Part shown: one piece after another, positions 29,058 through 38,277 of the stretch
Layout of the letters: the number at the start of each line of letters is the position of its first letter
Numbering within the stretch: position 1 is the first letter of the stretch
Assembly (NCBI RefSeq): GCF_014850955.1
Contig: NZ_JACXSS010000001.1
Span: 1,116,001 to 1,180,000 of the forward strand
Source of the DNA: Methylomonas albis
GTDB taxonomy: Bacteria > Pseudomonadota > Gammaproteobacteria > Methylococcales > Methylomonadaceae
Reading direction: 5' to 3'
Length of the DNA stretch: 64,000 bases
Translations under genes and position numbers: made by a program
The notes under the pieces: model-generated
Database searches by the model: none
What the model saw: the letters and a program-made list of their open reading frames with translations, nothing else
Told to the model about the DNA's origin: nothing

Positions 29058-30382
29058 GAATCAGCAGGAGATTGAGTATAGGAATAGCCATGCATTTGGC
29101 CTGTGTATCAACGAGTCAGGCGCTGAGTTTGCAAGAGTCTATTCAGAAAGTGCTAGATGAAAATCCCAAAATCCAAGCTGCCAAATCAGAACGTCGTGCC
29201 GTTGAAGAGGAAATAGGCCAAGCCAAAGCAGGCTATTTCCCGACAGTGGATGTGACCGCCGGCATCGGCTGGGAGGAATCCAATAATCCTACTACCCGTG
29301 GTCGTGGGGACGGATCGGTTTTTTATCATCGAGAGGAAGGGGCAATTCTGGCCAGGCAAATGTTATTTGATGGCCTAGCCACTCCGAATGAAGTCGATAG
29401 ACAGGAAGCTCGCACCGACTCGAGGGCGTACACAGTATTTGGACAATCGGAAATTACCGCGCTTGATGGCGTTGAAGCCTATATCAAGGTGTTACGCCGC
29501 CAGGAACTGTTGAGTTTAGCCAAGGAAAATCTGCAACGGCATCAAGGTACCAACGATCAAATCAAACTGCGTAGCGAACGTGGTGTGGGTAAACGGGCGG
29601 ATGTTGACCAGTCAATGGGGCGGGTAGCGTTGGCGGAAAAAAACGTGCTGTCCGAAGTAGGTAATTTGAAAGATGCCGAGACTAGCTTCCTGCGTGTCAT
29701 CGGTACCTTACCGGAGGCTATTCAACCTATCAACGAGCCCGGTTCTGCGTTACCGCAGTCCTTGGATCAAGCGATCGAAGAAGCTTTGGCCGACCATCCG
29801 ATTTTGAAATCCGCCAATTCCGATATCGATTCGGCTTTTTCCCAGCACGCTACCGCGAAAGCGCCATATTTTCCGCGTTTCGATATCGAAACCGGCGTTA
29901 GTCATAACTACAATCTGGATGGGATTCAGGGTACCAACTCGGATATGACGGCGATGCTGCGCATGCGGTACAACATTTTTAACGGTGGCAAGGATATTGC
30001 TCGCCGTGAGCAAACCGCTCAGTTAATCAACCAGGCCAAGGATATTCGCGATAATACGCATAGGCAGGTGATTGAGAGCATGCGTTTGTCCTGGGTCGCT
30101 CATCAAACCGTGAAGAGCCAGTTGGAGTTCTTTAAGCAACATGTGGATTCCAGCGAGAAGACCATCAGTGCTTATCAGCAGCAATTCAATATCGGTCAGC
30201 GTACTTTGTTGGACTTATTGGATACGTTTAACGAGGCGTATATCGCCAAAAGCTCGTATATCAATGCCAAATACGACGAGCTATTTTCGCAATTTCGGAT
30301 TTTGGCGAGCAAAGGCCAACTGAATAAACATTTGGGTACGACTTTGCCAACTGAAGTTCAACCTCTCAGCTCCGCCGATTAA
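29054..30382 (+). CDS. TolC-family outer membrane channel of the type I system
   Basis: 442 residues. A signal peptide (residues 1-23, LACVSTSQA|L) is followed by LQESIQKVLDENPKIQAAKS and repeated long helices, and later by a related half (LDQAIEEALADHPILKSANS), the internal duplication of TolC/LapE. YQQQFNIGQRTLLDLLD is the family signature near the end. It forms the outer-membrane tunnel for the transporter upstream. ATGA overlap with the LuxR gene marks one operon. Confidence 0.93.
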   Translation: MRISRRLSIGIAMHLACVSTSQALSLQESIQKVLDENPKIQAAKSERRAVEEEIGQAKAGYFPTVDVTAGIGWEESNNPTTRGRGDGSVFYHREEGAILARQMLFDGLATPNEVDRQEARTDSRAYTVFGQSEITALDGVEAYIKVLRRQELLSLAKENLQRHQGTNDQIKLRSERGVGKRADVDQSMGRVALAEKNVLSEVGNLKDAETSFLRVIGTLPEAIQPINEPGSALPQSLDQAIEEALADHPILKSANSDIDSAFSQHATAKAPYFPRFDIETGVSHNYNLDGIQGTNSDMTAMLRMRYNIFNGGKDIARREQTAQLINQAKDIRDNTHRQVIESMRLSWVAHQTVKSQLEFFKQHVDSSEKTISAYQQQFNIGQRTLLDLLDTFNEAYIAKSSYINAKYDELFSQFRILASKGQLNKHLGTTLPTEVQPLSSAD

Positions 30383-30419
30383 GGCGTACACTCGTTAACA
30401 GTTAAGACTTTTGAGTAGA

Positions 30420-30448
30420 CTTCCCCAAATAAGCCCTATTTGGGGAAG
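30420..30448 (+). terminator. Strong hairpin after the type I secretion operon
   Basis: CTTCCCCAAATA and TATTTGGGGAAG pair perfectly over a five-base loop, 37 bp after the tolC stop. There is no U-run, so it may end transcription with help or stabilise the mRNA 3' end. Confidence 0.5.
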
Positions 30449-30538
30449 GCTCTGGTTAGCTTGATCGCTTTGTTTAGCGCGGTGAGTTAATGCCGTTGAT
30501 TCAAGTAAGGTGAGTAATCAAGCACACTAAGCTCAGGA

Positions 30539-30751
30539 TTATTTGGCAATATGCAATACGGCTTCCGACACGATATCCATTAATTCCGTACCGCCTTGTT
30601 GCACATATTCAACAATGGCTTTGCGCATGCGTGGTTCCCAAAAGTTTCTGATATGTTGTTCAACGCCTTTAACGGCAAGTTCCCGGTCGGGCTCTGATTT
30701 AAAAAAAGCGCCAATGTTGTTGGCCATTTTAATGAGATTATGGGTATCCAT
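30539..30751 (-). CDS. fdsD: NAD-dependent formate dehydrogenase delta subunit
   Basis: 70 residues. LIKMANNIGAFF near the start and the core HIRNFWEPRMRKAI match the short FdsD family, needed for a fully active soluble formate dehydrogenase. It is the last gene of the operon, three bases after fdhD. Confidence 0.9.
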   Translation of the reverse strand: MDTHNLIKMANNIGAFFKSEPDRELAVKGVEQHIRNFWEPRMRKAIVEYVQQGGTELMDIVSEAVLHIAK

Positions 30752-30754
30752 GAT

Positions 30755-31594
30755 TTATGCGGCTGATTCTTGGTAATGTTGTAAACGATGAGGGTGAGTG
30801 TAGATCATGTGATTTTCGTGGCGGGCGAAACCGACCAGGGTCAGTCCGCACTCTTCCGCTAATTGAATCGCTAGGGCCGTAGGCGCCGATATTGCTGCCA
30901 GCAAGGTAATGCCTACGCTCGCGGCTTTTTGTACCATTTCATAACTGGCGCGACTGGTTACCAGTAGCCAACCATTTTCAAAATCACAGTTAGCCTTGGC
31001 TAATGAGCCTATCAGTTTGTCCAGTGCATTATGGCGGCCGACATCCTCTCGAACCGCAACGATACCGCGCTCCGGATGTAGCCACGCAGCCGCATGAACC
31101 GCGCCGGTCAGTAAATTCAAGGATTGTTTTTGCGCCATATCAGCGAAGCCGCTGCTCAATAGTCCCGCGCTAAGCGCTAAGCCTTGACCGACGCCACGCG
31201 GATGGCGGATGGCTTGTTCCAAAGTACTGGCGCCGCACAAACCGCAACCGGTTCTGCCGGTCATGTTTTTTCCTTTGCCATGTAGTTTCTCGAAGCGTGC
31301 TTCCGGAATAGTCATTCTAACTTCCACGCCTTTGGAACGTTGTACGACGCGTACTGATTGCAATTCGGTCGAATGACCGATGATTTCCTCGGTCAGACTG
31401 AAACCTAGCGCGAAATCTTCCAGATTTAGGGGGGTTGTTAGCATCACAACATGCGGATTGGTGTTGTAGACCAACACCACCGGCACTTCTTCGGCGACAT
31501 AATCTTCCTTTGCGGTATGAACAGGCCCGCGCCAGCTATCGAACGTGCCGGTTCGATAGCTGGTCCAGCCCAATTCGCTTGAGACTGCATCCAT
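30755..31594 (-). CDS. fdhD: Formate dehydrogenase sulfurtransferase FdhD (FdsC)
   Basis: 279 residues. The catalytic loop GRTGCGLCGAS supplies the CxxC cysteines that pass sulfur from a cysteine desulfurase to the molybdenum cofactor of formate dehydrogenase. Other family blocks are LTTPLNLEDFALGFSLTEEI, REDVGRHNALDKLIG and TSRASYEMVQKAA. In the fds operon this gene is called fdsC. It follows fdsA by 15 bp. Confidence 0.95.
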   Translation of the reverse strand: MDAVSSELGWTSYRTGTFDSWRGPVHTAKEDYVAEEVPVVLVYNTNPHVVMLTTPLNLEDFALGFSLTEEIIGHSTELQSVRVVQRSKGVEVRMTIPEARFEKLHGKGKNMTGRTGCGLCGASTLEQAIRHPRGVGQGLALSAGLLSSGFADMAQKQSLNLLTGAVHAAAWLHPERGIVAVREDVGRHNALDKLIGSLAKANCDFENGWLLVTSRASYEMVQKAASVGITLLAAISAPTALAIQLAEECGLTLVGFARHENHMIYTHPHRLQHYQESAA

Positions 31595-31609
31595 AAGTAG
31601 GCTTGCGGC

Positions 31610-34462
31610 TTATTCGTTAACCGCGATGCGATTTTCCAGCAAAGACAACTGATTGTCGGAAAAGTCTTGGTATTGCTGTTGCCATGCCGACGGTTGTGCG
31701 ACTTTGGCGACATGCACCGCTGTAACTTTGTATTCCGGACAGTTGGTTGCCCAGTCCGAGTTATCGGTGGTGATGACGTTGGCGCCGGAATGCGGGAAAT
31801 GGAAAGTGGTATAAACCACGCCAGGCTGCATGCGGTCCGTGACCTTAGCGCGCAATACCGTTTCGCCGGAGCGGCTTTTCACACCGCACCAATCGCCATC
31901 GCTGATGCCCAAGACTTCGGCGTCGTGTGGGTGTAATTCCAGACGGTCTTCTTCATGCCAGGCAACGTTTTCCGTGCGGCGGGTTTGGGCGCCAACGTTG
32001 TATTGCGACAAAATTCTGCCGGTGGTCAGAATCAGCGGATATTTGCTGCTGGTACGCTCTTCGGTTGCAACGTATTCGGTAAGCATGAAACGACCTTTGC
32101 CGCGGACGAAGTGATCGGCATGCATGATCGGTGTGCCGTCCGGTGTTTCGTCGTTGCAAGGCCATTGAATACTGCCCATTTCGTCGATTTTTTCGTAACT
32201 GACACCGGCGAATTGTGGGGTCAGTGCTGCGATTTCAGCCATGATTTCCGAAGGATGGCTGTAATTCATCGGATAACCTAGCGCGTTCGACAAGTCCTGG
32301 GTTACTTCCCAGTCTTCCTTGCCACCCAGTGCAGTCATTACTTTACGAACCGGCGATATCCGCCGTTCGGCATTGGTAAATGTGCCGTTCTTTTCCAGGA
32401 ACGAGGAGCCAGGTAAAAATACGTGGGCAAATTTAGCCGTCTCGTTCAAGAAAATGTCTTGTACTACCAAGCATTCCAGTTCGCGCAGTGCGTGATGTAC
32501 GTGTGTGATGTCCGGGTCTGATTGCGCAATGTCCTCGCCTTGTACGTATAAGCCTTTGAAGCTGCCGTCTACTGCCGCTGCAAACATATTGGGAATACGC
32601 AGGCCAGGTTCCGATGACAGTGCTACGCCCCAGGCAGTCTCGAACTGAATGCGAGTTTGCGTGTCGGAAACATGACGATAGCCGACGAACTCGTGCGGGA
32701 ACGAACCCATGTCGCAAGAGCCCTGTACGTTGTTTTGTCCACGTAGCGGATTAACACCAACACCGTCGCGGCCGATATTGCCGGTTGCCATTGCTAGATT
32801 TGCGATACCGATGACGGTTGTGGAGCCTTGGCTATGTTCGGTCACGCCCAAGCCGTAATAGATTGCACCATTGCCGCCCGTTGCGAATAAGCGAGCCGCT
32901 GCGCGCATGGTTTCGGCGGGCACACCGGTCAATTCGGCGACTGCTTCGGGTGAATTTTGGGGTAGGGCAACGAAGGTTTTCCATTTGCCAAACGACTCGA
33001 CGTCGCAACGTTCCAATGCGAACTTCTCATCGGCCAGGCCTTCGGTGACGATGACATGCGCTAAAGCTGTTACTACGGCCACGTTAGTGCCGGGGCGCAG
33101 TTTCAGATGATAGTCGGCTTTCACGTGTGGGCTATTGCTAACCAAATCGATACTGCGCGGATCTATAACAATCAGTTTCGCACCTTGGCGTAAGCGGCGT
33201 TTCATCATTGACCCGAATACCGGGTGGCCGTCGGTCGGATTGGCACCTATTACCATAATGACGTCAGATTTTTGCACGGAATCGAAGGTTTGCGTACCTG
33301 ATGATTCACCGAATGTGCTTTTCAAACCGTAACCGGTAGGCGAATGGCAAACGCGGGCGCAGGTATCGACATTGTTATTTCCAAAGCCGGCACGGATCAA
33401 TTTTTGCACCAGATAGGTTTCTTCGTTAGTGCAACGAGACGAGGTAATGCCGCCGATCGAGTCTTTGCCGTATTTGGCTTGGATACCTTTCAATTTGTTT
33501 GCTGCAAAGCCAATTGCTTCTTCCCAGCTGACTTCGCGCCAAGGATCGGAAATTTTTTCCCGGACCATCGGTGTGGTGATGCGGTCTTTGTGCGTAGCAT
33601 AACCAAATGCGAAACGGCCTTTGACGCAAGAGTGGCCGTGGTTGGCTTGGCCGTTTTTATCCGGCACCATGCGAACTAATTGTTCGCCTTTCATTTCGGC
33701 TTTGAAGGAACAACCTACCCCGCAATAGGCGCAGGTGGTGATGGTGCTGTGTTCGGGCACACCATTGTCGATTACCGACTTTTCCATCAGCGTCGCGGTC
33801 GGGCAGGCTTGTACGCAAGCACCGCAGGATACGCATTCTGATTCCATGAACGGCTGATTTTGCCCAGGAGAGACTTTAGAATCGAAACCGCGGCCGTCGA
33901 TGGTCAGTGCAAAAGTGCCTTGTACTTCTTCGCAGGCGCGGACGCAGCGTGAACAAACGATGCATTTTGCCGGGTCGAAGCTGAAATACGGATTGCTGGT
34001 GTCTTTTTCGGAATCCAGATGATTCTCGCCGTCGAAGCCGTAACGGACTTCGCGCAAGCCCACTTGGCCGACGGTGTCCTGCAATTCGCAGTCGCCGTTG
34101 GCGGCGCAAGTCAGACAATCCAAGGGATGATCGGAGATATACAGTTCGGCGATGCCGCGTCTGATGCTGGCCAACTTATCGTTCTGGGTACAGACCTTCA
34201 TGCCTTCGGCGACCGGGGTGGTGCAGGAAGCAGGATAGCCGCGCGCGCCTTCGACTTGTACCAGGCACATCCGACAAGAGCCGAACGGATCGAGGCTATC
34301 GGTCGCGCAGAGCTTGGGGATGCTGATCCCCGCTTCGGCGGCGGCGCGCATCACGGAGCTGCCGGCATTGACCGTGACGGTATGACCGTCGATTTCCAGA
34401 GTGACTTGATTTGCAGACGAACTTTCGGGAGTTCCGTAATCTATTTCGTTATTGGCAGACAT
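31610..34462 (-). CDS. fdsA: NAD-dependent formate dehydrogenase alpha subunit (Mo, Fe-S)
   Basis: 950 residues from the ATG at 34462, which has CAGGAGA upstream. Order of domains: N-terminal 2Fe-2S (C52, C63, C66, C80); His-Cys 4Fe-4S (H112, C116, C119, C125); two ferredoxin clusters (C167-C177 and C210-C220); then the molybdopterin domain with its own 4Fe-4S (C244, C247, C251, C279). The active-site residue is Cys372 in ARVCHSPT, so this is a cysteine, not selenocysteine, enzyme, with the usual following His373. It oxidises formate to CO2 in the cytoplasm and passes electrons to FdsB. In a methanotroph this is the last energy-yielding step of methane oxidation. Confidence 0.97.
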   Translation of the reverse strand: MSANNEIDYGTPESSSANQVTLEIDGHTVTVNAGSSVMRAAAEAGISIPKLCATDSLDPFGSCRMCLVQVEGARGYPASCTTPVAEGMKVCTQNDKLASIRRGIAELYISDHPLDCLTCAANGDCELQDTVGQVGLREVRYGFDGENHLDSEKDTSNPYFSFDPAKCIVCSRCVRACEEVQGTFALTIDGRGFDSKVSPGQNQPFMESECVSCGACVQACPTATLMEKSVIDNGVPEHSTITTCAYCGVGCSFKAEMKGEQLVRMVPDKNGQANHGHSCVKGRFAFGYATHKDRITTPMVREKISDPWREVSWEEAIGFAANKLKGIQAKYGKDSIGGITSSRCTNEETYLVQKLIRAGFGNNNVDTCARVCHSPTGYGLKSTFGESSGTQTFDSVQKSDVIMVIGANPTDGHPVFGSMMKRRLRQGAKLIVIDPRSIDLVSNSPHVKADYHLKLRPGTNVAVVTALAHVIVTEGLADEKFALERCDVESFGKWKTFVALPQNSPEAVAELTGVPAETMRAAARLFATGGNGAIYYGLGVTEHSQGSTTVIGIANLAMATGNIGRDGVGVNPLRGQNNVQGSCDMGSFPHEFVGYRHVSDTQTRIQFETAWGVALSSEPGLRIPNMFAAAVDGSFKGLYVQGEDIAQSDPDITHVHHALRELECLVVQDIFLNETAKFAHVFLPGSSFLEKNGTFTNAERRISPVRKVMTALGGKEDWEVTQDLSNALGYPMNYSHPSEIMAEIAALTPQFAGVSYEKIDEMGSIQWPCNDETPDGTPIMHADHFVRGKGRFMLTEYVATEERTSSKYPLILTTGRILSQYNVGAQTRRTENVAWHEEDRLELHPHDAEVLGISDGDWCGVKSRSGETVLRAKVTDRMQPGVVYTTFHFPHSGANVITTDNSDWATNCPEYKVTAVHVAKVAQPSAWQQQYQDFSDNQLSLLENRIAVNE

Positions 34463-34484
34463 AATTATCTCCTGGTAATCGCGA

Positions 34485-36029
34485 TCAGGCTTTGGCGGAT
34501 GGTAGGCCAAAGTCTTCAGGGAAATGATTCAGCGCACTTAACACCGGGAAAGGTGTCATGCCGCCCATTGCACACAAAGATCCATAAGTCATGGTGTCAC
34601 ACAAATCGCGCAACAACACGGTGTTTTTATCCTTTTGCACGCCATCGACGATGCGGTCGATCACTTCGACGCCACGCGTCGATCCAATTCGGCAAGGTGT
34701 GCATTTACCGCAGGATTCTTCCACACAAAACTCCATTGCGTATCGCGCCATGTCGGCCATGTTGACGGTGTCGTCATGAACCACAATGCCGCCATGTCCT
34801 AATACTGCTGAAATGGCTGCGAAGGCTTCGTAATCCAACGGTGTATCGAATTGGCCGTCGTGCAAATAAGCGCCGAGTGGTCCGCCAACCTGTACCGCGC
34901 GTATTGGCCGGCCACTGGCGGAACCGCCGCCGTAATCATAAAGTAACTCGCGCAAGGTCATGCCAAAAGCTACCTCGAACAGACCGGGGTGCTTGATATT
35001 TCCAGCCAATTGCAGAGGTAGCGTACCGCGAGAACGGCCCATGCCATAATTTTTGTAGTATTCGCCGCCCTTATCCAGAATTACTGGAATCGATGCCAGC
35101 GAAATCACGTTGTTGACTATAGTGGGCTTGCCGAATAAGCCGACAATTGCTGGGAGTGGTGGTTTGAAACGAACCAAGCCGCGTTTACCTTCCAGGCTTT
35201 CCAATAGCGAGGTTTCTTCGCCGCAGATATAGGCGCCAGCGCCGCTACGTACTTCAAGGTGAAAGGTTTTACCGCTGTTCTGGATGTTTTCGCCTAAATA
35301 ACCGTTTTGGTAAGCGGCTTCTATGGCTTGGTTCAGGGCAATCTTAGCATGCGGGTATTCGACACGCAGATAGATATAGCCTTGCGTTGCGCCTACGGCC
35401 AAGCCGGCGATAGTCATACCTTCGATCAATACGAAGGGGTCGCCTTCCATGATCATGCGATCAGAAAATGTGCCGGAGTCACCTTCGTCGGCGTTGCAGA
35501 CTATGTATTTTTGATCAGCTGGGGCGTTTAACACCGTATTCCATTTGATACCGGTCGGAAACGCAGCGCCGCCACGGCCGCGCAGGCCTGAATCAGTAAC
35601 TTGCTTGACGATCTCGGTTGCTTGCAATGCCAACGCATTTTTCAACCCCCGATATCCATCGTTAGCTAAATAATCGTCGATGTTGACTGGGTCGGTTAAG
35701 CCAACGCGAGCAAAGGTAAGACGGTTTTGATTTTTGAAATAAGCTATTTCTTCAATGTTGCCTAAATAAAGTGGGTGTTGCTTACCTTCCAACAGGTTTG
35801 CATCGAGTAAAGACGCCACATCTTCTACTTGAACGGGGCCATAGGCTATTCTGCCTTGGCTGGTTTCCACTTCCACGAGGGGTTCTAGCCAGAACAATCC
35901 GCGAGAGCCATTTCGGACGATTTCTGCTGATAGGCCTTTGCTGGAGGCTTGCTGTTCTAAGGTCTTGGCAACTTGCTCTGCACCTAAGGAAAGCGCGGTG
36001 GAATCGCGGGAGATAAATACGCGGGTCAT
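34485..36029 (-). CDS. fdsB: NAD-dependent formate dehydrogenase beta subunit (FMN, NADH site)
   Basis: 514 residues. An N-terminal thioredoxin-like 2Fe-2S-type fold without its cysteines covers about 1-100; the NuoF-like part has GLRGRGGAAFPTGIKW (FMN and NAD site), CNADEGDSGTFSDR, ICGEETSLLESLEG and the 4Fe-4S cysteines in CVEESCGKCTPCRIG. It receives electrons from FdsA and reduces NAD+. It overlaps fdsG by four bases. Confidence 0.96.
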   Translation of the reverse strand: MTRVFISRDSTALSLGAEQVAKTLEQQASSKGLSAEIVRNGSRGLFWLEPLVEVETSQGRIAYGPVQVEDVASLLDANLLEGKQHPLYLGNIEEIAYFKNQNRLTFARVGLTDPVNIDDYLANDGYRGLKNALALQATEIVKQVTDSGLRGRGGAAFPTGIKWNTVLNAPADQKYIVCNADEGDSGTFSDRMIMEGDPFVLIEGMTIAGLAVGATQGYIYLRVEYPHAKIALNQAIEAAYQNGYLGENIQNSGKTFHLEVRSGAGAYICGEETSLLESLEGKRGLVRFKPPLPAIVGLFGKPTIVNNVISLASIPVILDKGGEYYKNYGMGRSRGTLPLQLAGNIKHPGLFEVAFGMTLRELLYDYGGGSASGRPIRAVQVGGPLGAYLHDGQFDTPLDYEAFAAISAVLGHGGIVVHDDTVNMADMARYAMEFCVEESCGKCTPCRIGSTRGVEVIDRIVDGVQKDKNTVLLRDLCDTMTYGSLCAMGGMTPFPVLSALNHFPEDFGLPSAKA

Positions 36030-36508
36030 TGTTTGGCACCTTTATAAGTGGCTAGCAATCGATCAAATTTTTCGTTTGTGACGCGGCCAATTACCTCGTT
36101 GTCTACGGTAATCGACGGTGAACAAGCGCAGTTACCCAAGCAATAAACCGGTTCTAGTGAAAAAATTCCGTCGGCTGTTGTTTCGTGAAAATCGATGCCA
36201 AGTTGTTGTTTGGCATGGCTTTCTAGGGATTTTCCGTTCATGGCTTGACATGATTCGGCTCGACAAATACGTATCGTATGTTCTCCGGGCGGTGTTTCCC
36301 GAAAATAATGATAAAAACTAATAACCCCGTGAACTTCCGCTTGGGAAAGATTGAGCGACTTGGCAATGTCTACTACGGCGGCCGGCGGGATATAGCCCAG
36401 GGTGTCCTGAATACCATGCAGAATCGGCAGAAGATTACCCGGCATCGCTTGATGAGTGTTCAGTATTTCCAACACTGTGGGTTTTTGGGTTTGATAGTCT
36501 TGCATCAT
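36026..36508 (-). CDS. fdsG: NAD-dependent formate dehydrogenase gamma subunit (NuoE-like)
   Basis: 160 residues, the first gene of the operon. It is a NuoE-type thioredoxin-fold protein with 2Fe-2S cysteines in CRAESCQAMNG and CLGNCACSPS. It forms the electron-transfer part with FdsB. Two consecutive ATG codons (36508 and 36505) could start it; the ribosome site is weak. The operon order G-B-A-fdhD-D is the standard fds arrangement. Confidence 0.95.
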   Translation of the reverse strand: MMQDYQTQKPTVLEILNTHQAMPGNLLPILHGIQDTLGYIPPAAVVDIAKSLNLSQAEVHGVISFYHYFRETPPGEHTIRICRAESCQAMNGKSLESHAKQQLGIDFHETTADGIFSLEPVYCLGNCACSPSITVDNEVIGRVTNEKFDRLLATYKGAKQ

Positions 36509-36561
36509 TGGCTCTGTAATAAATGACGAAAAGGTTATCGTCCTATTTAATCATGAACAAA

Positions 36562-36580
36562 CCTGGATTTGCAATCCGGG
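36562..36580. promoter_or_regulatory. Inverted repeat in the fds promoter region
   Basis: CCTGGATT-TGC-AATCCGGG lies about 54 bp upstream of fdsG, in the gap to the divergent bfd. Its near-perfect dyad suggests an operator. It does not match the E. coli ModE or Fur consensus, so the regulator is unknown. Confidence 0.35.
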
Positions 36581-36684
36581 TTCGTGCCCCAATCCCGCGT
36601 ATTTCCTCAGCAAAGCCTGGTAATTGCATCTTCAGACTCTGTTTGGTTTGCTAAGTTCGAGCGGAAAAATGTGATGCTGGATAC

Positions 36685-36713
36685 TTTACATTTAAATGAT
36701 AATTGTTATCATT
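36685..36713 (+). promoter_or_regulatory. Sigma-70 promoter with overlapping Fur box for bfd
   Basis: TTTACA (36685-36690) and TATCAT (36707-36712) are spaced by 16 bp. AATGATAATTGTTATCATT (36695-36713) is a near-perfect Fur palindrome covering the -10 element, so iron-replete Fur should repress bfd. Confidence 0.75.
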
Positions 36714-36742
36714 AGCGCGCATATGATTTAAGAGAGGCCATT

Positions 36743-36934
36743 ATGTACGTATGTGTGTGTAAAGCAGTCACCGATAGGCAGGTTACGCAAGCGATTAGTC
36801 AAGGTGTGTGCAATCGCAGGCAGTTGATGCAATGCACGGGTGCGGGCGGGGTGTGTGGAAAATGCACCGCCAGTTTTAAAGCGTTGCTGGATGAAAATGC
36901 GCAGAATCGGGCGATACAAGCTCACGCGGCATAG
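36743..36934 (+). CDS. bfd: Bacterioferritin-associated ferredoxin
   Basis: 63 residues. Cys4 and Cys6 (MYVCVC) with Cys38 and Cys41 (GVCGKC) make the Bfd-type 2Fe-2S site. Bfd reduces the iron core of bacterioferritin to release Fe(II) when iron is short. The Fur box upstream fits that role. Bacterioferritin itself is not in the window. A strong bidirectional hairpin follows. Confidence 0.93.
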   Translation: MYVCVCKAVTDRQVTQAISQGVCNRRQLMQCTGAGGVCGKCTASFKALLDENAQNRAIQAHAA

Positions 36935-36975
36935 ATGGCTTGTTAATTGGCGGTTGGTGAGTTTATAGTTTAAAT

Positions 36976-37010
36976 CACAAAACAGGGCGACATGTTCGCC
37001 CTGTTTTGTG
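36976..37010. terminator. Bidirectional rho-independent terminator
   Basis: Perfect 15-bp arms CACAAAACAGGGCGA and TCGCCCTGTTTTGTG over a five-base loop, lying between convergent bfd and the PPIase gene. U-rich on both strands within the arms, so it can serve both transcripts. Confidence 0.85.
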
Positions 37011-37018
37011 TCGATAGA

Positions 37019-37999
37019 TTACTTAGCCGTAGTTGCTGATTCGGCGGCTTTTAGGTCTGCGTTTGGTGCAGCGCTGGGTGGTTCCGCAGTAGTAGGTTCA
37101 GCGGTAGGTGCTGGAGCCGCCTGATCAGCTGGTGCGGCAGGTTGAGTTTCTTCTTGCTTTGGCGGTGTCGGCGGCAACAAGACTTCAACTTTGGCGTTTT
37201 TACGTAAACTTTCGATCATGGTTTGCGCTTTTTGGCGCTGCAACATGGGGCGAATTTGTTCCTTAACCGAGTCGAACGGAGGCGGTGTTAGCGCTCTGGA
37301 TTCTTCACGCAAAATTACATGCCAGCCAAACTGGGTTTGTACCGGTTGTTTACTGAATTTGCCGTTTTCCAGTGCAACAACTGCTTCGGAAAAGGGTGGG
37401 ACCATGCGGTCAGCGGTAAACCAACCTAAATCGCCACCTTCCGAGCCCATCGGGTCGATAGAATGTTTTTTAGCCAGTGCAGTAAAGTCGCCGCCTTTTT
37501 CCAGTTCCGCGATCAGTTTTTTCGCTTCGTCTTCGGTTTTAACTAAAATATGGCGGGCTTTGTATTCGCTACCCATATTAGCCATTTTGGAGTCGTATTC
37601 GGCTTTGATTTCTTCGTCGGTGACCGGATTAGCTTTCAGGTAATCTTGTAATGCAGCTTGGGACAACAAGGAATTTCTAACGGTAGCCATACGTTCGATC
37701 ACCTCTGGCGATTTATCCAGTTGTTTTTGTACTGCTTGTTGAATTAGTAATTCGCGTTGAATCAGTTCTTCCAATAACTGTTCTTTCGGGAATGTTTGGC
37801 CTTGGCTGCGTTCGGCAATTTCTTTTTCCAAGGTTTCCAGGGTTTTTTTGCTGATATAAGTGCCATTAACCGAGGCGACTGCGTCTTCTTTGCTGACAGT
37901 CGGCGCCGCTGGTGTGGCCGTATCCTTGGCTTTTTCTTCGAAGCAACCTGGTAACAGTACGCTACTGGCTAGTATCAGGGGAATAAGTTTCAGTTTCAT
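37019..37999 (-). CDS. Parvulin-type peptidyl-prolyl isomerase lipoprotein
   Basis: 326 residues. A lipoprotein signal (LILASSVLLPGC, lipobox LPGC) precedes a SurA-like helical N-terminal domain and one parvulin domain at about 140-235 (EYKARHILVKTEDEAKKLIA, GGDLGWFTADRMVPPFSEAV, QTQFGWHVILREE). The last 60 residues are Pro/Ala/Glu-rich and disordered. It probably assists folding of secreted or outer-membrane proteins from the periplasmic side of a membrane. The EpsD/PrsA-type family is likely, but the exact subfamily is not certain. Confidence 0.88.
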   Translation of the reverse strand: MKLKLIPLILASSVLLPGCFEEKAKDTATPAAPTVSKEDAVASVNGTYISKKTLETLEKEIAERSQGQTFPKEQLLEELIQRELLIQQAVQKQLDKSPEVIERMATVRNSLLSQAALQDYLKANPVTDEEIKAEYDSKMANMGSEYKARHILVKTEDEAKKLIAELEKGGDFTALAKKHSIDPMGSEGGDLGWFTADRMVPPFSEAVVALENGKFSKQPVQTQFGWHVILREESRALTPPPFDSVKEQIRPMLQRQKAQTMIESLRKNAKVEVLLPPTPPKQEETQPAAPADQAAPAPTAEPTTAEPPSAAPNADLKAAESATTAK

Positions 38000-38013
38000 C
38001 TTCAGAATTTCCT

Positions 38014-38277
38014 TTAGCTGTTTTCAGAGGGGGTTAAAGCGTTAATGCCGAGGGCATGGATTTCATCCTTCATCATGTCGCCCAAGGCCTGATAAACCAG
38101 CTGATGTCTTTGCACCAGGGATTTACCTTCAAATTGAGTGGAGACGAGAGTGACATGGAAATGGCCTCCACCAGTATTGCCGGCGTGGCCGGCATGTGCG
38201 GCGCTATGATCGATGATTTCGATTAATTCTGGCTTAAAAGCTTGTTCCAGCTTCTGTTTGATATTGTCGGCTGTCAT
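38014..38277 (-). CDS. BolA-family protein
   Basis: 87 residues. Core [20 protein letters not shown] followed by [21 protein letters not shown] is the BolA fold signature, with the invariant His of the RHQ loop. BolA proteins pair with monothiol glutaredoxins around 2Fe-2S clusters or act as regulators. It overlaps the YciI gene by four bases, forming yciB-yciI-bolA, an order common in Gammaproteobacteria. Confidence 0.92.
   Translation of the reverse strand: MTADNIKQKLEQAFKPELIEIIDHSAAHAGHAGNTGGGHFHVTLVSTQFEGKSLVQRHQLVYQALGDMMKDEIHALGINALTPSENS

Noticed and set aside
34019-34765. 248-codon frame opposite fdsA/fdsB
   Set aside because: It spans two real genes on the other strand and has no recognised domain; a shadow.
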